Shown here: piece after piece, positions 25,435 through 33,829 of the stretch
Layout of the letters: each line of letters opens with the position of its first letter
How positions within the stretch are numbered: position 1 is the stretch's first letter
NCBI GenBank assembly: GCA_052388455.1
Contig: JBQTIA010000142.1
Location: forward strand, 1 to 39,387
Length of the DNA: 39,387 nucleotides
Direction of reading: 5' to 3'
From: CAZSNH01 sp052388455
Lineage (GTDB): Bacteria > Pseudomonadota > Alphaproteobacteria > Rhizobiales > Hyphomicrobiaceae
Made by a program: the position numbers and the translations under genes
Notes under the pieces: model-generated
Told to the model about the DNA's origin: nothing
The model's database searches: none
What the model saw: the letters and a program-made list of their open reading frames with translations, nothing else

Positions 25435-26066
25435 AAAAGCCCGCGCGCGGCGGGTTCGGTCCGCGCCGCCCTCCTTCACAGCGAGACGACGACCGTCTGC
25501 TCTGGGAACTGACCAAGGAGACGATCGAGCCGCTGCGCCGCAAGTCCCGCGTGCACACGGCTTTGTCGGCGGATGCACCCGTGCCGGCGCGAAAGTTGCC
25601 CAAGCCCGAGCGTGCCGAGCCGGCCCGGCGTGTGTCGTCACCGACTGCGCCGGCTGTCGTCGTGCCCCCCGCAGCGCCGTCACCCCCGCTCGCCGCCTTC
25701 GATCAGCGAAAGGCGAAAAAGCTGCGCGCCGGACGGATCGAGATCGAGCGGCGGATCGATCTGCACGGCATGCGCCAGGGCGAGGCCCATGCCGCCCTGC
25801 GCCGATTTTTATTCGACTGCGTGGGACAGGGGCGGCGGTGGGTGCTGGTCATCACCGGCAAGGGCGCACCCCGGCGCAAGAAGGACGACGACCACGACGC
25901 GCCGTGGAGCGAGCGAGAGCCGGGCGTGCTGAAGCGCCTTGTGCCGCAGTGGCTGGCCGATCCGGAATTGAGGACCGTCGTCGTCAGCTATCGGTCGGCA
26001 GCGGTGCAGCACGGCGGCGAGGGAGCGCTCTACGTGCACCTGCGGCGCCAGGACCGCTTTCGCTGA
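25431..26066 (+). CDS. Smr domain-containing protein
   Basis: A 211-residue protein with a C-terminal Smr domain, the nicking endonuclease-type fold first seen at the end of MutS2. The N-terminal half is basic and Pro/Ala-rich (about residues 40-90), without a MutS-like ATPase. The Smr core begins near residue 108 with RIDLHGMRQGEA, the family's LDLHG-like motif, followed by VLVITGKG, and ends with AAVQHGGEGALYVHL containing HGGEGALYV (family HGGxGAxYV). Small stand-alone Smr proteins may act on nucleic acids, but this one is not characterised. Its ATG overlaps the mltA stop by 4 bases, so it is co-translated with mltA. Confidence 0.92.
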   Translation: MKKPARGGFGPRRPPSQRDDDRLLWELTKETIEPLRRKSRVHTALSADAPVPARKLPKPERAEPARRVSSPTAPAVVVPPAAPSPPLAAFDQRKAKKLRAGRIEIERRIDLHGMRQGEAHAALRRFLFDCVGQGRRWVLVITGKGAPRRKKDDDHDAPWSEREPGVLKRLVPQWLADPELRTVVVSYRSAAVQHGGEGALYVHLRRQDRFR

Positions 26067-26085
26067 GCAAACATGGTCTGCCGCG

Positions 26086-26628
26086 TCACTTGCAGGCTTC
26101 CGAGAGCGCTTCCAGGGCCTTGCCGAGGCCAGCCAGCGAATAGGTGTCGGTCGTCAGAGTACCGCGATCCGCTGTGGCCTCGACCGTCAGCGACGAGCCC
26201 TTGCGCATGGCGTCCAGCAGCTTGCCCTCCTGCCCGGTGTCGGCAACGAAGGCGCGTCCTTCGGCGGGAAACAGCTTGAACACCGATTTGCCGGTCGTGA
26301 CAGCAACCTTGGAGCCGGCCTTCGGCGTGTATCCGAGCGCGATGCTCAGCTCCGCCTTTACGCCGTCTTTTGGCCAGGCCGAGACGTAGAAGATGCTCGC
26401 CGTGCGCCCCGCGAGGTCGGGTTTCCGGCTTTTCGCCTCGGACGCCGCGAAGCAGGTCTTGCCGGCCCCCTCGCCGCTGACGAGGACGCTCCAGTCTCCG
26501 AATTTTCCAGCAACCTTGTTGGCCGCTAAGGCCTCGCTGGCGAACGAAACTGCCGTCGCCGCCAGCAGCGCCGCCAAGCCTGCCCTGCCGCGTCGCGAAC
26601 CCCCAAGCGGCTGCACACCGTGCGCCAC
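26086..26628 (-). CDS. Invasion-associated locus B (IalB) family secreted protein
   Basis: A 180-residue exported protein of the IalB family, common in Hyphomicrobiales and named after a Bartonella protein linked to erythrocyte invasion. Residues 1-36 form a signal peptide with basic SRRGRAG, a hydrophobic LAALLAATAVSFASEALA core and a likely cut after ALA. The mature part starts with FGDWSVL, the family hallmark, and has two conserved Cys: one in GAGKTCFAASE and one near the C terminus (SEACK), possibly a disulfide in the periplasm. In free-living relatives the role is unclear and no link to virulence should be inferred. It is convergent with smr (19 bases) and lies behind the SpoU gene on the same strand. 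Confidence 0.88.
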   Translation of the reverse strand: MAHGVQPLGGSRRGRAGLAALLAATAVSFASEALAANKVAGKFGDWSVLVSGEGAGKTCFAASEAKSRKPDLAGRTASIFYVSAWPKDGVKAELSIALGYTPKAGSKVAVTTGKSVFKLFPAEGRAFVADTGQEGKLLDAMRKGSSLTVEATADRGTLTTDTYSLAGLGKALEALSEACK

Positions 26629-26689
26629 GCCAGCCTCCGGTCGCCGATCTCCGATCGCGACGGGACATTAACCAAACTTGGGCGCATTG

Positions 26690-27241
26690 CTATTGGTCGT
26701 TGGGGCGGCCCGACGTGCGATAGGGTTGCTCGGCCGGGTTGGGTCCGCCCTCCCGCAGGGGGCGCTCTGCGAAGCGGGCGAGGCTGCGCATCCGGTCGTA
26801 CATCACGATGGCACCGGCCATTGCGACATTGACGGAAAAGCGGGTCGGAATGCGCACCACGTGCTGGCAGCGGGCGAGGAGAGGCGGTGAAAGCGACCCC
26901 AGCTCCGGACCGAGTACGTAGGCGGCGCGCAGCGGGTGATGAAAGCTCGGCAGATCGATGGCGTCCTCGGTCAGCTCGATGCCGACCAGCCGGCAGCCCT
27001 GCGGCAGAGCCAGATCGTCGAGCGACGCCCAGTTGTAGTGCGGCAGATGCAGCTGGCCCTTGGAGGTGTCGGCATGGGCCTCGATGGCCTTGTAGCTGGC
27101 GCCGACCGTGAACGTGAAGCTGGCGCCGAAGCCGTGCGCCGAGCGCATCAGGTTGCCGAGGTTCAGCGCCTTCGACATGCGTTCGGCCCCGATGGCGAAG
27201 TAGCCACGGGCGTTGGGCGGCCAGGCGGGGGCGAGGGTCAT
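26690..27241 (-). CDS. SpoU (TrmH) family RNA methyltransferase
   Basis: A knotted SPOUT-fold 2'-O-methyltransferase that modifies tRNA or rRNA with S-adenosylmethionine. The product is 183 residues from ATG 27241. Motif 1 NLGNLMRSAHGFGA, motif 2 YVLGPELGSLSPPLLARC and motif 3 RIPTRFSVNVAMAGAIVMYDRM are present and end-to-end intact. The length lacks an extra N-terminal RNA-binding domain, so it is closest to small single-domain members; the exact RNA target cannot be assigned. A TTG at 27262 would add seven residues, but the ATG is favoured by position. The C-terminal 25 residues are Arg/Pro-rich and variable. Confidence 0.87.
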   Translation of the reverse strand: MTLAPAWPPNARGYFAIGAERMSKALNLGNLMRSAHGFGASFTFTVGASYKAIEAHADTSKGQLHLPHYNWASLDDLALPQGCRLVGIELTEDAIDLPSFHHPLRAAYVLGPELGSLSPPLLARCQHVVRIPTRFSVNVAMAGAIVMYDRMRSLARFAERPLREGGPNPAEQPYRTSGRPNDQ

Positions 27242-27354
27242 CGGCGGTCGGCTTTCCTGCAAGCGTCGTCGTTCGGGGGTTGGCGGATCGGCGGGCGCCC
27301 TCTATTGCTCTCGCCGCTTCGGGGTGGCAGCGGCCGTCCGGTTGGAGGTCACAT

Positions 27355-28344
27355 ATGAAGGCGGCGCTGTGCAAGAGCCTCAATGGTCCGGATGGTGTCC
27401 GCATCGAGGAGATCGACGAGCCGGTACCCGGGGCGGGTGAGGTCGTCGTGCGCGTGCGGGCGGCGGCGCTCAACTTCTTCGACACGCTGATCACGCGCGG
27501 AAAATACCAGACCCGGCCGAGCCTGCCGTTTTCGCCCTGCGGTGAAGTGGCTGGCGTCGTCGAGCGGCTCGGGCCGGATGTGACGGGAGCCGAAGCCGGC
27601 GGCCCTGACGTCGGCGATCGCGTCGCGTGCTACGTCGGCTATGGCGGCGCGCGAGAGAAGATCGCTGTCGCGGCCCGTTCGCTGGTGGCTATCCCGGACG
27701 GCGTTTCGGACGAGGTCGCCTCCGGTATCGCCATTACGTATGGGACGGCCATCCACGGGCTGAAGGACCGCGGCGAGGTGAAACCCGGCGAGACCGTCGC
27801 CGTGCTCGGGGCCTCGGGCGGTGCTGGACTGGCGGCGGTCGAGGTGGCCAAATTGGTGGGCGCCCGCGTCATCGCCGTCGCCTCGACGCCCGAGAAGCTG
27901 GCCATCTGCCGCGAGCATGGTGCCGACGAGCTGCTGGATTATGCGCAGGTCGATCTCAAGGACGAGTTGAAACGGCTGACCGGCGGCAAGGGTGTCGACG
28001 TGGTCTATGATTGCGTTGGCGGTCCCCATGCGGAACCGGCCGTGCGCGCGCTCGGCTGGCAGGGCCGCTATCTCGTCGTCGGTTTTGCTTCGGGAGATAT
28101 TCCCAAACTGCCGCTCAATCTGCTGCTGGTTAAAGGCGCGTCCGCCGTCGGCGTGTTCTGGGGCCAGTCGGTGGACCGCGATCCCGCCGGGCACCGCCGC
28201 AACATGATTCAGCTTCTCGACGGCGCGGCCACGGGCCGCCTGCGGACGCGGATCCAGCGAACCTACCCGCTCGACGAGATTTCCGAGGCGATGCGGGTGC
28301 TCGACCGGCGCGAGGCGGTCGGCAAGATCGTGATCCGCATCTGA
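27355..28344 (+). CDS. Zinc-independent quinone oxidoreductase-like protein (MDR family)
   Basis: A 329-residue medium-chain dehydrogenase/reductase of the NADPH:quinone oxidoreductase (QOR) type. The N-terminal GroES-like domain has LNFFDTLITRGKYQ and the PFSPCGEVAGVVE segment. The nucleotide-binding domain has VLGASGGAGLAAVEVAKLVGARVIA near residue 150, and the structural zinc Cys cluster of alcohol dehydrogenases is missing. Such enzymes reduce quinones, enones or acyl-CoA-derived alkenes; the substrate is not predictable here. ATG 27355 sits behind a GGAGG at good spacing. The next gene, a short-chain dehydrogenase, follows after 64 bases on the same strand, so the two oxidoreductases may be co-transcribed. 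Confidence 0.9.
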   Translation: MKAALCKSLNGPDGVRIEEIDEPVPGAGEVVVRVRAAALNFFDTLITRGKYQTRPSLPFSPCGEVAGVVERLGPDVTGAEAGGPDVGDRVACYVGYGGAREKIAVAARSLVAIPDGVSDEVASGIAITYGTAIHGLKDRGEVKPGETVAVLGASGGAGLAAVEVAKLVGARVIAVASTPEKLAICREHGADELLDYAQVDLKDELKRLTGGKGVDVVYDCVGGPHAEPAVRALGWQGRYLVVGFASGDIPKLPLNLLLVKGASAVGVFWGQSVDRDPAGHRRNMIQLLDGAATGRLRTRIQRTYPLDEISEAMRVLDRREAVGKIVIRI

Positions 28345-28408
28345 TGGCCGGAGCGGCTGTGAATTTCCTCTCTCGACATCGGCACGGCAACTATCGGAGA
28401 CGACGGAC

Positions 28409-29194
28409 ATGCAGCTCGGCAAGGCGATCGCGGCGGTGGTGACGGGGGGAGCGTCCGGGCTCGGAGCCGCGACGGCCCGCGGCTTGGCGGCGCGTGGCGT
28501 GAAGGTCGCCGTGCTCGACCTCGACGAGACACAGGGCCGGAAAATCGCCAAGGAAATCGGCGGGCACTTCTACAAGTGCGATGTCACCAGCGAGACGAGC
28601 GCCGATGCCGCGCTGGCGGCCGCCCGCACGGCACACGGCCAGGAACGCATCCTGGTCAACTGCGCCGGCATCGCCGTCGGCAAGCGGACCGTGCGGCGCG
28701 TCAAGGAGACCGGCGCGATCGAAGCGCACGACATCGCCAGCTTCACCAAATGCGTGCAGGTGAACCTGATCGGCACCTTCACGATGATCGCCAAATCCGC
28801 AGCCGGAATGCTGGCCGCCAAGCCGCTCGACACCGACGGCCAGCGGGGTGTCATCATCAACACGTCATCGGTGGCCGCGGAGGACGGGCAGATGGGGCAG
28901 GTCGCCTACGCCGCCTCCAAGGGTGGCGTGCTGGCCATGACACTTCCGATTGCGCGCGATCTATCTCGGGATGGCGTGCGCGTGGTCACCATTCTTCCGG
29001 GCCTCTTCGGCACGCCGATGTTCGACGGACTGCCTGATGATGCGCGGGCGGCACTCGCCGCCCAGGTGCCGTTCCCGTCCCGTCTCGGCAACCCGGCCGA
29101 ATACGCCAATCTCGCCGTGCACATCTGCGAGAACGTGATGCTCAACGGGGCGGCGATCCGGCTCGACGGCGCCATCCGGCTGGCGCCGCGCTGA
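28409..29194 (+). CDS. Short-chain dehydrogenase, 3-hydroxyacyl-CoA dehydrogenase type 2-like
   Basis: A 261-residue classical short-chain dehydrogenase most like bacterial relatives of 3-hydroxyacyl-CoA dehydrogenase type 2 (HSD17B10). The coenzyme motif TGGASGLG is at residues 12-19, with an Asp (VLDLDE) after the second strand that favours NAD. NCAGIA is near residue 84. The catalytic Ser lies in INTSSVAA and the YAASK motif places Tyr at 167 and Lys at 171. A likely role is oxidation of 3-hydroxyacyl-CoA in branched-chain amino acid or fatty acid breakdown, but this is by resemblance. No strong Shine-Dalgarno site precedes ATG 28409 (CGGA). Confidence 0.9.
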   Translation: MQLGKAIAAVVTGGASGLGAATARGLAARGVKVAVLDLDETQGRKIAKEIGGHFYKCDVTSETSADAALAAARTAHGQERILVNCAGIAVGKRTVRRVKETGAIEAHDIASFTKCVQVNLIGTFTMIAKSAAGMLAAKPLDTDGQRGVIINTSSVAAEDGQMGQVAYAASKGGVLAMTLPIARDLSRDGVRVVTILPGLFGTPMFDGLPDDARAALAAQVPFPSRLGNPAEYANLAVHICENVMLNGAAIRLDGAIRLAPR

Positions 29195-29331
29195 AATGCC
29201 CACGATTGAGGCAGTCGATTGGTTCACTTTGGTTTGAGAAACTTTTTGTGCTTCCGAGCATTGGCAGTACGAGTTCGGAGGTGTAGCGTTCCGTCTACGA
29301 CATACATCGATCGTCGTTGGGTGCTTCGGTC

Positions 29332-30510
29332 GTGATCTCGCGTCTTCGAGACTTGGTGTTGTTCGTCGCGTCCGATCGCAAGGGCGCGCTTCCGGCGTTT
29401 GTCGCGGCCCTCAGTCTGGCCATCTGCGCCAGCGTGGTCGCTCTAGAAGCCCTCTTCGCCATGTCGGTCGGCAGCGATCCCGCGGAAGACGGTGACCGCA
29501 CGATCAGCCGTGTCGAACGCTGGTCGCAGCTCAACGAGAAGCAGCGGGCCGCCCGCCAATCTCGGCCTCTGGCACCGGTCTGGGTCGCTGATCCGACGTT
29601 ACCCAAGCCCTCCATCCCGGAGGCTGTGGTGCGTGAGTTCGAAGGGGCACCCTCCAGTCAGCAGTCAGGCGGCGAGCCTCGCCTGCCGCCGATAGCGGCC
29701 AAGTCACCCCTGGTCCCCGCACACATCGAAGTCGGGTCGACTTACCGGACGGTTTGTGTGCGGCTGTGCGACGGGGGATATTTTCCACTGAGCTATGCCA
29801 CCACACCGGAGTGGTTCGACGCCGACGAGAAGCTGTGCCAGAGCGGTTGCGGAACACCGGCGCGCCTGTTCGTTTACAAGAACCCGGGCCAGACGCCTGC
29901 CGACATGATCGACCGGCAGGGGCGGCCGTACACGGGACTGGCGACGGCTTTCCGTTTCCAGAACGGCTATGATCCCGCCTGCTCCTGCCGCGCCCAACCC
30001 TGGCAGGAGGAAGCACGCTCGCTGCATCAACGCTTTGCCGCCCGCGCCTCCGAGGTGGCCGCCCTGACGGCGGTCGGCAGCGATGCCGCCGAGCCCATTC
30101 GAATGGCTGCGCTGGTGGCGCCGGCCGAAGCGACCGTGCAGGCCGAAAACGAACTGGCGGCAGCGCTGGTTCAGCTTGTCGCTTTGGACCGCGATGTCGG
30201 TTCCATCGTTGCGAGCGAGAGGCTGGATGCCACCGATGTCATCGCTGAAGAGTTGCACGGTCCCGACGTGGCCGTGACCTCAGCGCCGTTCATTGGCCAC
30301 AAGTCGGACCGCCGCCATGCCGCGCGGCCGTCGCGGCTCGGGAAAGCGGGCAAACGGTCGGCTCGCGGATCGGCCTCTCAGCGCGGCATGTCGAAATGGC
30401 AGCTCGCCTTTGGATTGGAGCTCGCCCCCGCGAGCTGGGAGAGCCCGCCGAACGGCGACCGGCAAACCCCCGCCGACGCGATCCGTCGGCATCTCACCGG
30501 TCCGAACTGA
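29332..30510 (+). CDS. DUF2865 domain-containing protein (copy 1)
   Basis: A protein of about 392 residues. Near the N terminus lies one hydrophobic segment (ALPAFVAALSLAICASVVALEALFA), an anchor or uncleaved signal. The DUF2865 core follows from about residue 138: YRTVCVRLCDGGYFPLSY, KLCQSGCGTPARLFVY, and a CSC near residue 217, giving C-x3-C, C-x3-C and CxC clusters. The core matches that of the second copy 1.1 kb downstream. The function of this Hyphomicrobiales family is not known; an envelope role is suggested by the hydrophobic start and paired cysteines. The C-terminal third is Arg/Lys/Ala-rich and probably disordered. Starts GTG 29332 and TTG 29317 are both possible, neither with a good ribosome site. 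Confidence 0.8.
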   Translation: MISRLRDLVLFVASDRKGALPAFVAALSLAICASVVALEALFAMSVGSDPAEDGDRTISRVERWSQLNEKQRAARQSRPLAPVWVADPTLPKPSIPEAVVREFEGAPSSQQSGGEPRLPPIAAKSPLVPAHIEVGSTYRTVCVRLCDGGYFPLSYATTPEWFDADEKLCQSGCGTPARLFVYKNPGQTPADMIDRQGRPYTGLATAFRFQNGYDPACSCRAQPWQEEARSLHQRFAARASEVAALTAVGSDAAEPIRMAALVAPAEATVQAENELAAALVQLVALDRDVGSIVASERLDATDVIAEELHGPDVAVTSAPFIGHKSDRRHAARPSRLGKAGKRSARGSASQRGMSKWQLAFGLELAPASWESPPNGDRQTPADAIRRHLTGPN

Positions 30511-30557
30511 CGCGCGGCCATCCGCTTCGTTTCGACATTCCGTTCAGCAAAAATTTG

Positions 30558-30573
30558 CCTTGCCCCGGCAAGG
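30558..30573. repeat. Short perfect hairpin between the DUF2865 genes
   Basis: CCTTGCC and GGCAAGG are exactly complementary around a two-base loop; the real loop would be larger, closing at GC. It lies between the two DUF2865 genes, just behind an AAAAATTT stretch (30550-30556). On the minus strand the hairpin is followed by a short T-run, but no minus-strand gene reads into it. Function, if any, is unknown; it might attenuate transcription between the two genes. Confidence 0.3.
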
Positions 30574-30637
30574 TCAGCTTGGCGGGCGCTGCCCGGTCAC
30601 GATGAACTCTCGAGTGGCAATTCCGGATTGATCGGCC

Positions 30638-31768
30638 ATGATCGCGTCGGCTTGCAGACGGTGTGCAGAGGTTCGGCTGCGGGCGCTGATCCTCGGACTC
30701 CTGGCACTCACCCAGATGGCCGCGACGGCGGAAGCGCAATTCTTCACGCCGGGCTGGTCGGGGCTCGGCGGCGGCGGTGCGGTGAACCGCTCGGTCCGCC
30801 TGCGCTCGCCGGCCATATCGAGTGCCATGCGGGCCATGCCTGCCCTGCGCGCCTTCAGCCGCTGGTCACCGGCCGGCAGCAGGTCGATGAGCCAGCGCCC
30901 GAGCGACGACGACCGGGACGACTGGAACGGCAGCTACCGGACGCTCTGTGTCCGCCTCTGCGACGGGTTCTTCTTTCCGATCAGCCATCGCGTCGGACGC
31001 GGCCGGATGTATCGCGACGCCAAGATCTGCGAGGCGAGTTGCGACTGCGAGACCAGGCTGTTCTATCTGCCGACCAGCAGCAGCGACATCAAGCACGCCT
31101 CCGATCTCTCGGGGCAGAGCTATGGACGCATCGAGAATGCGTTTGCCTATCGCCGGACGGTGGATCGAAGCTGCACGTGCAAACCCTACGCCTGGGCGGC
31201 GTCCGAGCGGGTGCGGCACGAGGAGTACCGTCTGGAGGCGGACGCTGAGCGGGCCGAGATGCAGGAGCGCAAGGGGGAGGCGCTGATGTCTCTGGCCGAG
31301 CGAGAGGATGCCCGCGAGGCCGAAGAAGTCGCGGCTCGGCTGGCGAAGGCTGCCGAAAAGGCCGAGAAATCCGCCGCCGCCCGGCGTCCCAGACCGCAGG
31401 CCGAGCCGGCCCGCGTTGCAGCGGCGCCTGCGCCGGATGCCGCAATCCTTCCGACGGAGGTTGCAACGGCGTTGGTCGATCCGCAGGCCACCATGATCGA
31501 AGCGGTGGCTCCATTGGGCGAGCCGCCAGAACTCTCGGCAGCTGCCATACCGGCAACGGCCGGCAGCGGCACCGACGCAAAGCCGCCGGAGGCCGCTGCC
31601 GTAATTCCTGATGCGTCGACCGAGGTCGGCGTCCAACCCGAGGTGCGGCGACCGCCCGGCCTCGGATCGCGAGCCGGCGCAAAGTCCAAGCGGGCATCGA
31701 AGGCCGCGCGCCGATCCGGCCCTAAGTCAGGCAAAGCGGCTTCGGGGCGTGGCTTCATGCAGTTGTGA
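30638..31768 (+). CDS. DUF2865 domain-containing protein (copy 2)
   Basis: A 376-residue paralogue of the preceding gene. The signal-peptide-like start (LRALILGLLALTQMAATAEA) suggests export. The DUF2865 core spans about residues 100-190: YRTLCVRLCDGFFFPIS, ICEASCDCETRLFYL, and CTC near residue 180, so the Cys pattern C-x3-C, C-x3-CxC and CxC is slightly richer than in copy 1. A Glu/Arg/Ala-rich stretch likely to form a coiled coil (about 190-250) follows, then a low-complexity Ala/Pro/Glu region and a strongly basic tail (about 345-376) that could bind nucleic acid or an acidic surface polymer. Function unknown. It is convergent with yggS, 22 bases between the stops. Confidence 0.82.
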   Translation: MIASACRRCAEVRLRALILGLLALTQMAATAEAQFFTPGWSGLGGGGAVNRSVRLRSPAISSAMRAMPALRAFSRWSPAGSRSMSQRPSDDDRDDWNGSYRTLCVRLCDGFFFPISHRVGRGRMYRDAKICEASCDCETRLFYLPTSSSDIKHASDLSGQSYGRIENAFAYRRTVDRSCTCKPYAWAASERVRHEEYRLEADAERAEMQERKGEALMSLAEREDAREAEEVAARLAKAAEKAEKSAAARRPRPQAEPARVAAAPAPDAAILPTEVATALVDPQATMIEAVAPLGEPPELSAAAIPATAGSGTDAKPPEAAAVIPDASTEVGVQPEVRRPPGLGSRAGAKSKRASKAARRSGPKSGKAASGRGFMQL

Positions 31769-31790
31769 CGCAACCGAGCGCCAGTCGCGG

Positions 31791-32471
31791 CTACGCGCGG
31801 CTTCCGAAAATGGCGCTGCCAACGCGCACATGCGTGGCGCCGAACTGCACGGCGGTCTCGAAGTCGCCGCTCATGCCCATGCTGAGGCCGGGAAGTCCGT
31901 TTTCGGCGGCGAGCTTGGCGAGAAAGGCGAAGTGGATCGCCGGCTCCTCGTCGACGGGCGGGATGCACATCAGGCCGGCGAGTTCGAGCCCGAGTGTTTC
32001 GCGGCAATGGCGCAGGAAATTTTCGACCCCGCGCGGCATCACGCCGGCCTTCTGAGGCTCTTCGCCCGTGTTGACCTGCACGAAGAGCGCGAGCCGTCGG
32101 TTTTGATGCGCCATCTCGGCCGCTACGGCATCGGCGATTTTCACCCGATCGATGGAATGGATGGCATCGAAAAGCGCGACCGCCTCACGGGCCTTGTTCG
32201 ACTGCAGGGGGCCGACGAGATGCAGCTCGATGCCGGGCGTCGCGGCTTTCAGCTCAGGCCATTTCCTCTGCGCTTCCTGCACGCGGTTCTCTCCGAACAC
32301 GCGCTGGCCGGCGGCGATCACCGGCGCGATCTCGTTGCCGGCGAACGTCTTCGAAATGGCGATCAGTTCGACCGACGCCGGATCCCGCTGGACCTCGCGC
32401 GCCGCGCCGGCGATGCGGTCGCGGATGGCCTCGAGGGGAGCGAACGCTGCGATCGCAGGCGCGATGTTCAC
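31791..32471 (-). CDS. yggS: Pyridoxal phosphate homeostasis protein (YggS family)
   Basis: A PLP-binding TIM-barrel protein without a known enzyme activity that helps buffer pyridoxal phosphate and amino acid pools. The product is 226 residues. The PLP Lys lies in AISKTF at residue 41, followed by FGENRVQEAQRKWPEL, the HLVGPLQSNKA segment, VNTGEEPQKAGV, and the closing LSMGMSGDFETAVQFGATHVRVGSAIFG, all standard. Its ATG overlaps the fic stop codon by 4 bases (32468-32471), so it is translated with fic. In other bacteria this gene often stands near proC or pilT. The link with a Fic protein here is notable. Confidence 0.95.
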   Translation of the reverse strand: MNIAPAIAAFAPLEAIRDRIAGAAREVQRDPASVELIAISKTFAGNEIAPVIAAGQRVFGENRVQEAQRKWPELKAATPGIELHLVGPLQSNKAREAVALFDAIHSIDRVKIADAVAAEMAHQNRRLALFVQVNTGEEPQKAGVMPRGVENFLRHCRETLGLELAGLMCIPPVDEEPAIHFAFLAKLAAENGLPGLSMGMSGDFETAVQFGATHVRVGSAIFGSRA

Positions 32472-33604
32472 GCGCGACCTCCCTTGGCCGGGAGGTTGCC
32501 GGGATACCTCTCAAACTCGTGATCGTCGCGGCCGAGCAGTGTCATGTATCGCCGATGGATGAAGATCTTGTCGCGTCCCACCTTCTCCTGTTCGAGGACG
32601 CCGATGGCGGCGAGCTTTTTGAGATAGCGGGACGCCGCGTGTCGCTCGGCGATGTCCCCTTCGATCAGATGGGCGATCCGGACATAGGGCTGCGCGAAAA
32701 TGATCTCGATCAGCTCGCGGGAGTAGATGCCGGGCTGGTGGGCTTTGACATGCTCGGCGGTGTGCACCATGAGGTCGCGGATGGCGCGGATGCGGGCGTT
32801 CGTCCATGATGCCGTGATCTCCACGGCTTGCAGCACATAGAGGATCCAGGGCTCCCATTCCTGGCGGGAGGTGACGCCTTGCAGCAGGCGATAATAGTCG
32901 CCTTTGGTGCGCACGATGTGGCGGCTCAGATAGAGCGTCGGAATGTCGAGCAGACCGGCTTGGATGAGCGACAGCACGTTGAGGATGCGCCCGGTGCGGC
33001 CGTTGCCGTCGGTGAAGGGATGGATGGCCTCGAACTGGTAATGCAGCACAGCCATCCGCACGAGCGGGTCGATGTCGTCGCCGCTGTTGGCATAGCGCTC
33101 CCAGTTGGCGAGCAGACCGAGCAGCCGGTCCTGGCCCTCTGGCGGCGTATAGATGACCTCGCCGGTGAAGCTGTTCTTCAGCGCCGTACCGGGCGTCTTG
33201 CGCACGTCCATGTCGACACCCTTGATCTGGCTGCAGACCTCGATGGCGGTGCGCACTGTCAGCGGCCGGCTCTGCAAGGACTGGACGCCGCTGTAGAGGG
33301 CCTTCCGGTAGCGCAGCGCTTCCTTGGCCGCGGGGTCGCCGGCATCCTCGACCTGGCTGGCCTCGCGGAACAAGGCATCGTTGGTGGTGACGATATTTTC
33401 GATCTCGGAGCTGTCCTTGGCTTCGAGCAGAGGGATCGTGTTCACCAGCACGGACTGATCGGGGATCAGCGCGCCCGCCTGCCGGAGTTCGGCAACGGCG
33501 GTTCGTGCCGCGACGCAGCGCTTGAGGACGGCCTTGGTCTCGATTTCGAGGCCAGGGGGCAGGTCCGGCAGGGCGTTGTGGGGCTGGCTGGGAGTATGGG
33601 TCAT
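32468..33604 (-). CDS. Fic family protein (putative protein AMPylase with winged-helix C terminus)
   Basis: A 378-residue Fic/DOC-family protein. The N-terminal Fic_N region holds the inhibitory helix motif [S/T]xxxE[G/N] as SSEIEN at residues 65-70, marking a class II Fic whose activity is held in check by its own N terminus. The active-site motif HPFTDGNGRTGR is at residues 195-206, complete with the catalytic His. The C-terminal 80 residues (PGIYSRELIEIIF...YLKKLAAIGVLEQEKVG) look like a winged helix-turn-helix. AMPylation of a target protein is the likely activity, but the target is unknown. Transcription is probably autoregulated through the palindrome at 33625-33653, just upstream. A four-base overlap couples it to yggS. 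Confidence 0.94.
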   Translation of the reverse strand: MTHTPSQPHNALPDLPPGLEIETKAVLKRCVAARTAVAELRQAGALIPDQSVLVNTIPLLEAKDSSEIENIVTTNDALFREASQVEDAGDPAAKEALRYRKALYSGVQSLQSRPLTVRTAIEVCSQIKGVDMDVRKTPGTALKNSFTGEVIYTPPEGQDRLLGLLANWERYANSGDDIDPLVRMAVLHYQFEAIHPFTDGNGRTGRILNVLSLIQAGLLDIPTLYLSRHIVRTKGDYYRLLQGVTSRQEWEPWILYVLQAVEITASWTNARIRAIRDLMVHTAEHVKAHQPGIYSRELIEIIFAQPYVRIAHLIEGDIAERHAASRYLKKLAAIGVLEQEKVGRDKIFIHRRYMTLLGRDDHEFERYPGNLPAKGGRA

Positions 33605-33624
33605 GGAGCAGACCTGGCTTTGAT

Positions 33625-33653
33625 ATGGAGCAGAAATTATATTTTGGTTCCAT
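33625..33653. promoter_or_regulatory. Palindromic operator candidate upstream of fic
   Basis: Two 13-base half sites, ATGGAGCAGAAAT and ATTTTGGTTCCAT, are mirror images at 10 of 13 positions around a TAT centre. They start 21 bases upstream of the fic start codon. A further half-site-like ATGGAGCAG overlaps the start codon (33603-33611). The C-terminal winged helix of the Fic protein is a natural candidate binder. The AT-rich centre may also hold the -10 region. The rest of the 400-base gap 33605-34004 contains the hairpin at 33830 and no gene. Confidence 0.5.
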
Positions 33654-33829
33654 GTCTAGCGGAACGTGGCACTCGCGGCAACACGTGAGCGCTTATATGG
33701 TACAAGAATCGATTTTCGTCTACATATCTGCAGCGACATAGCGCCTTCGGTTCCAAATCCGATGTCAAAGGTGCAAAAGTGCCGCTTTCGACGCCGTATC
33801 GCGCTGAACATGCCGATGCCGGCGACATA

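Noticed and set aside
29232..29250. Small hairpin with T-run after the short-chain dehydrogenase
   Set aside because: The stem is only 4 bp (GTTT/AAAC) and AT-rich, too weak to call a terminator.
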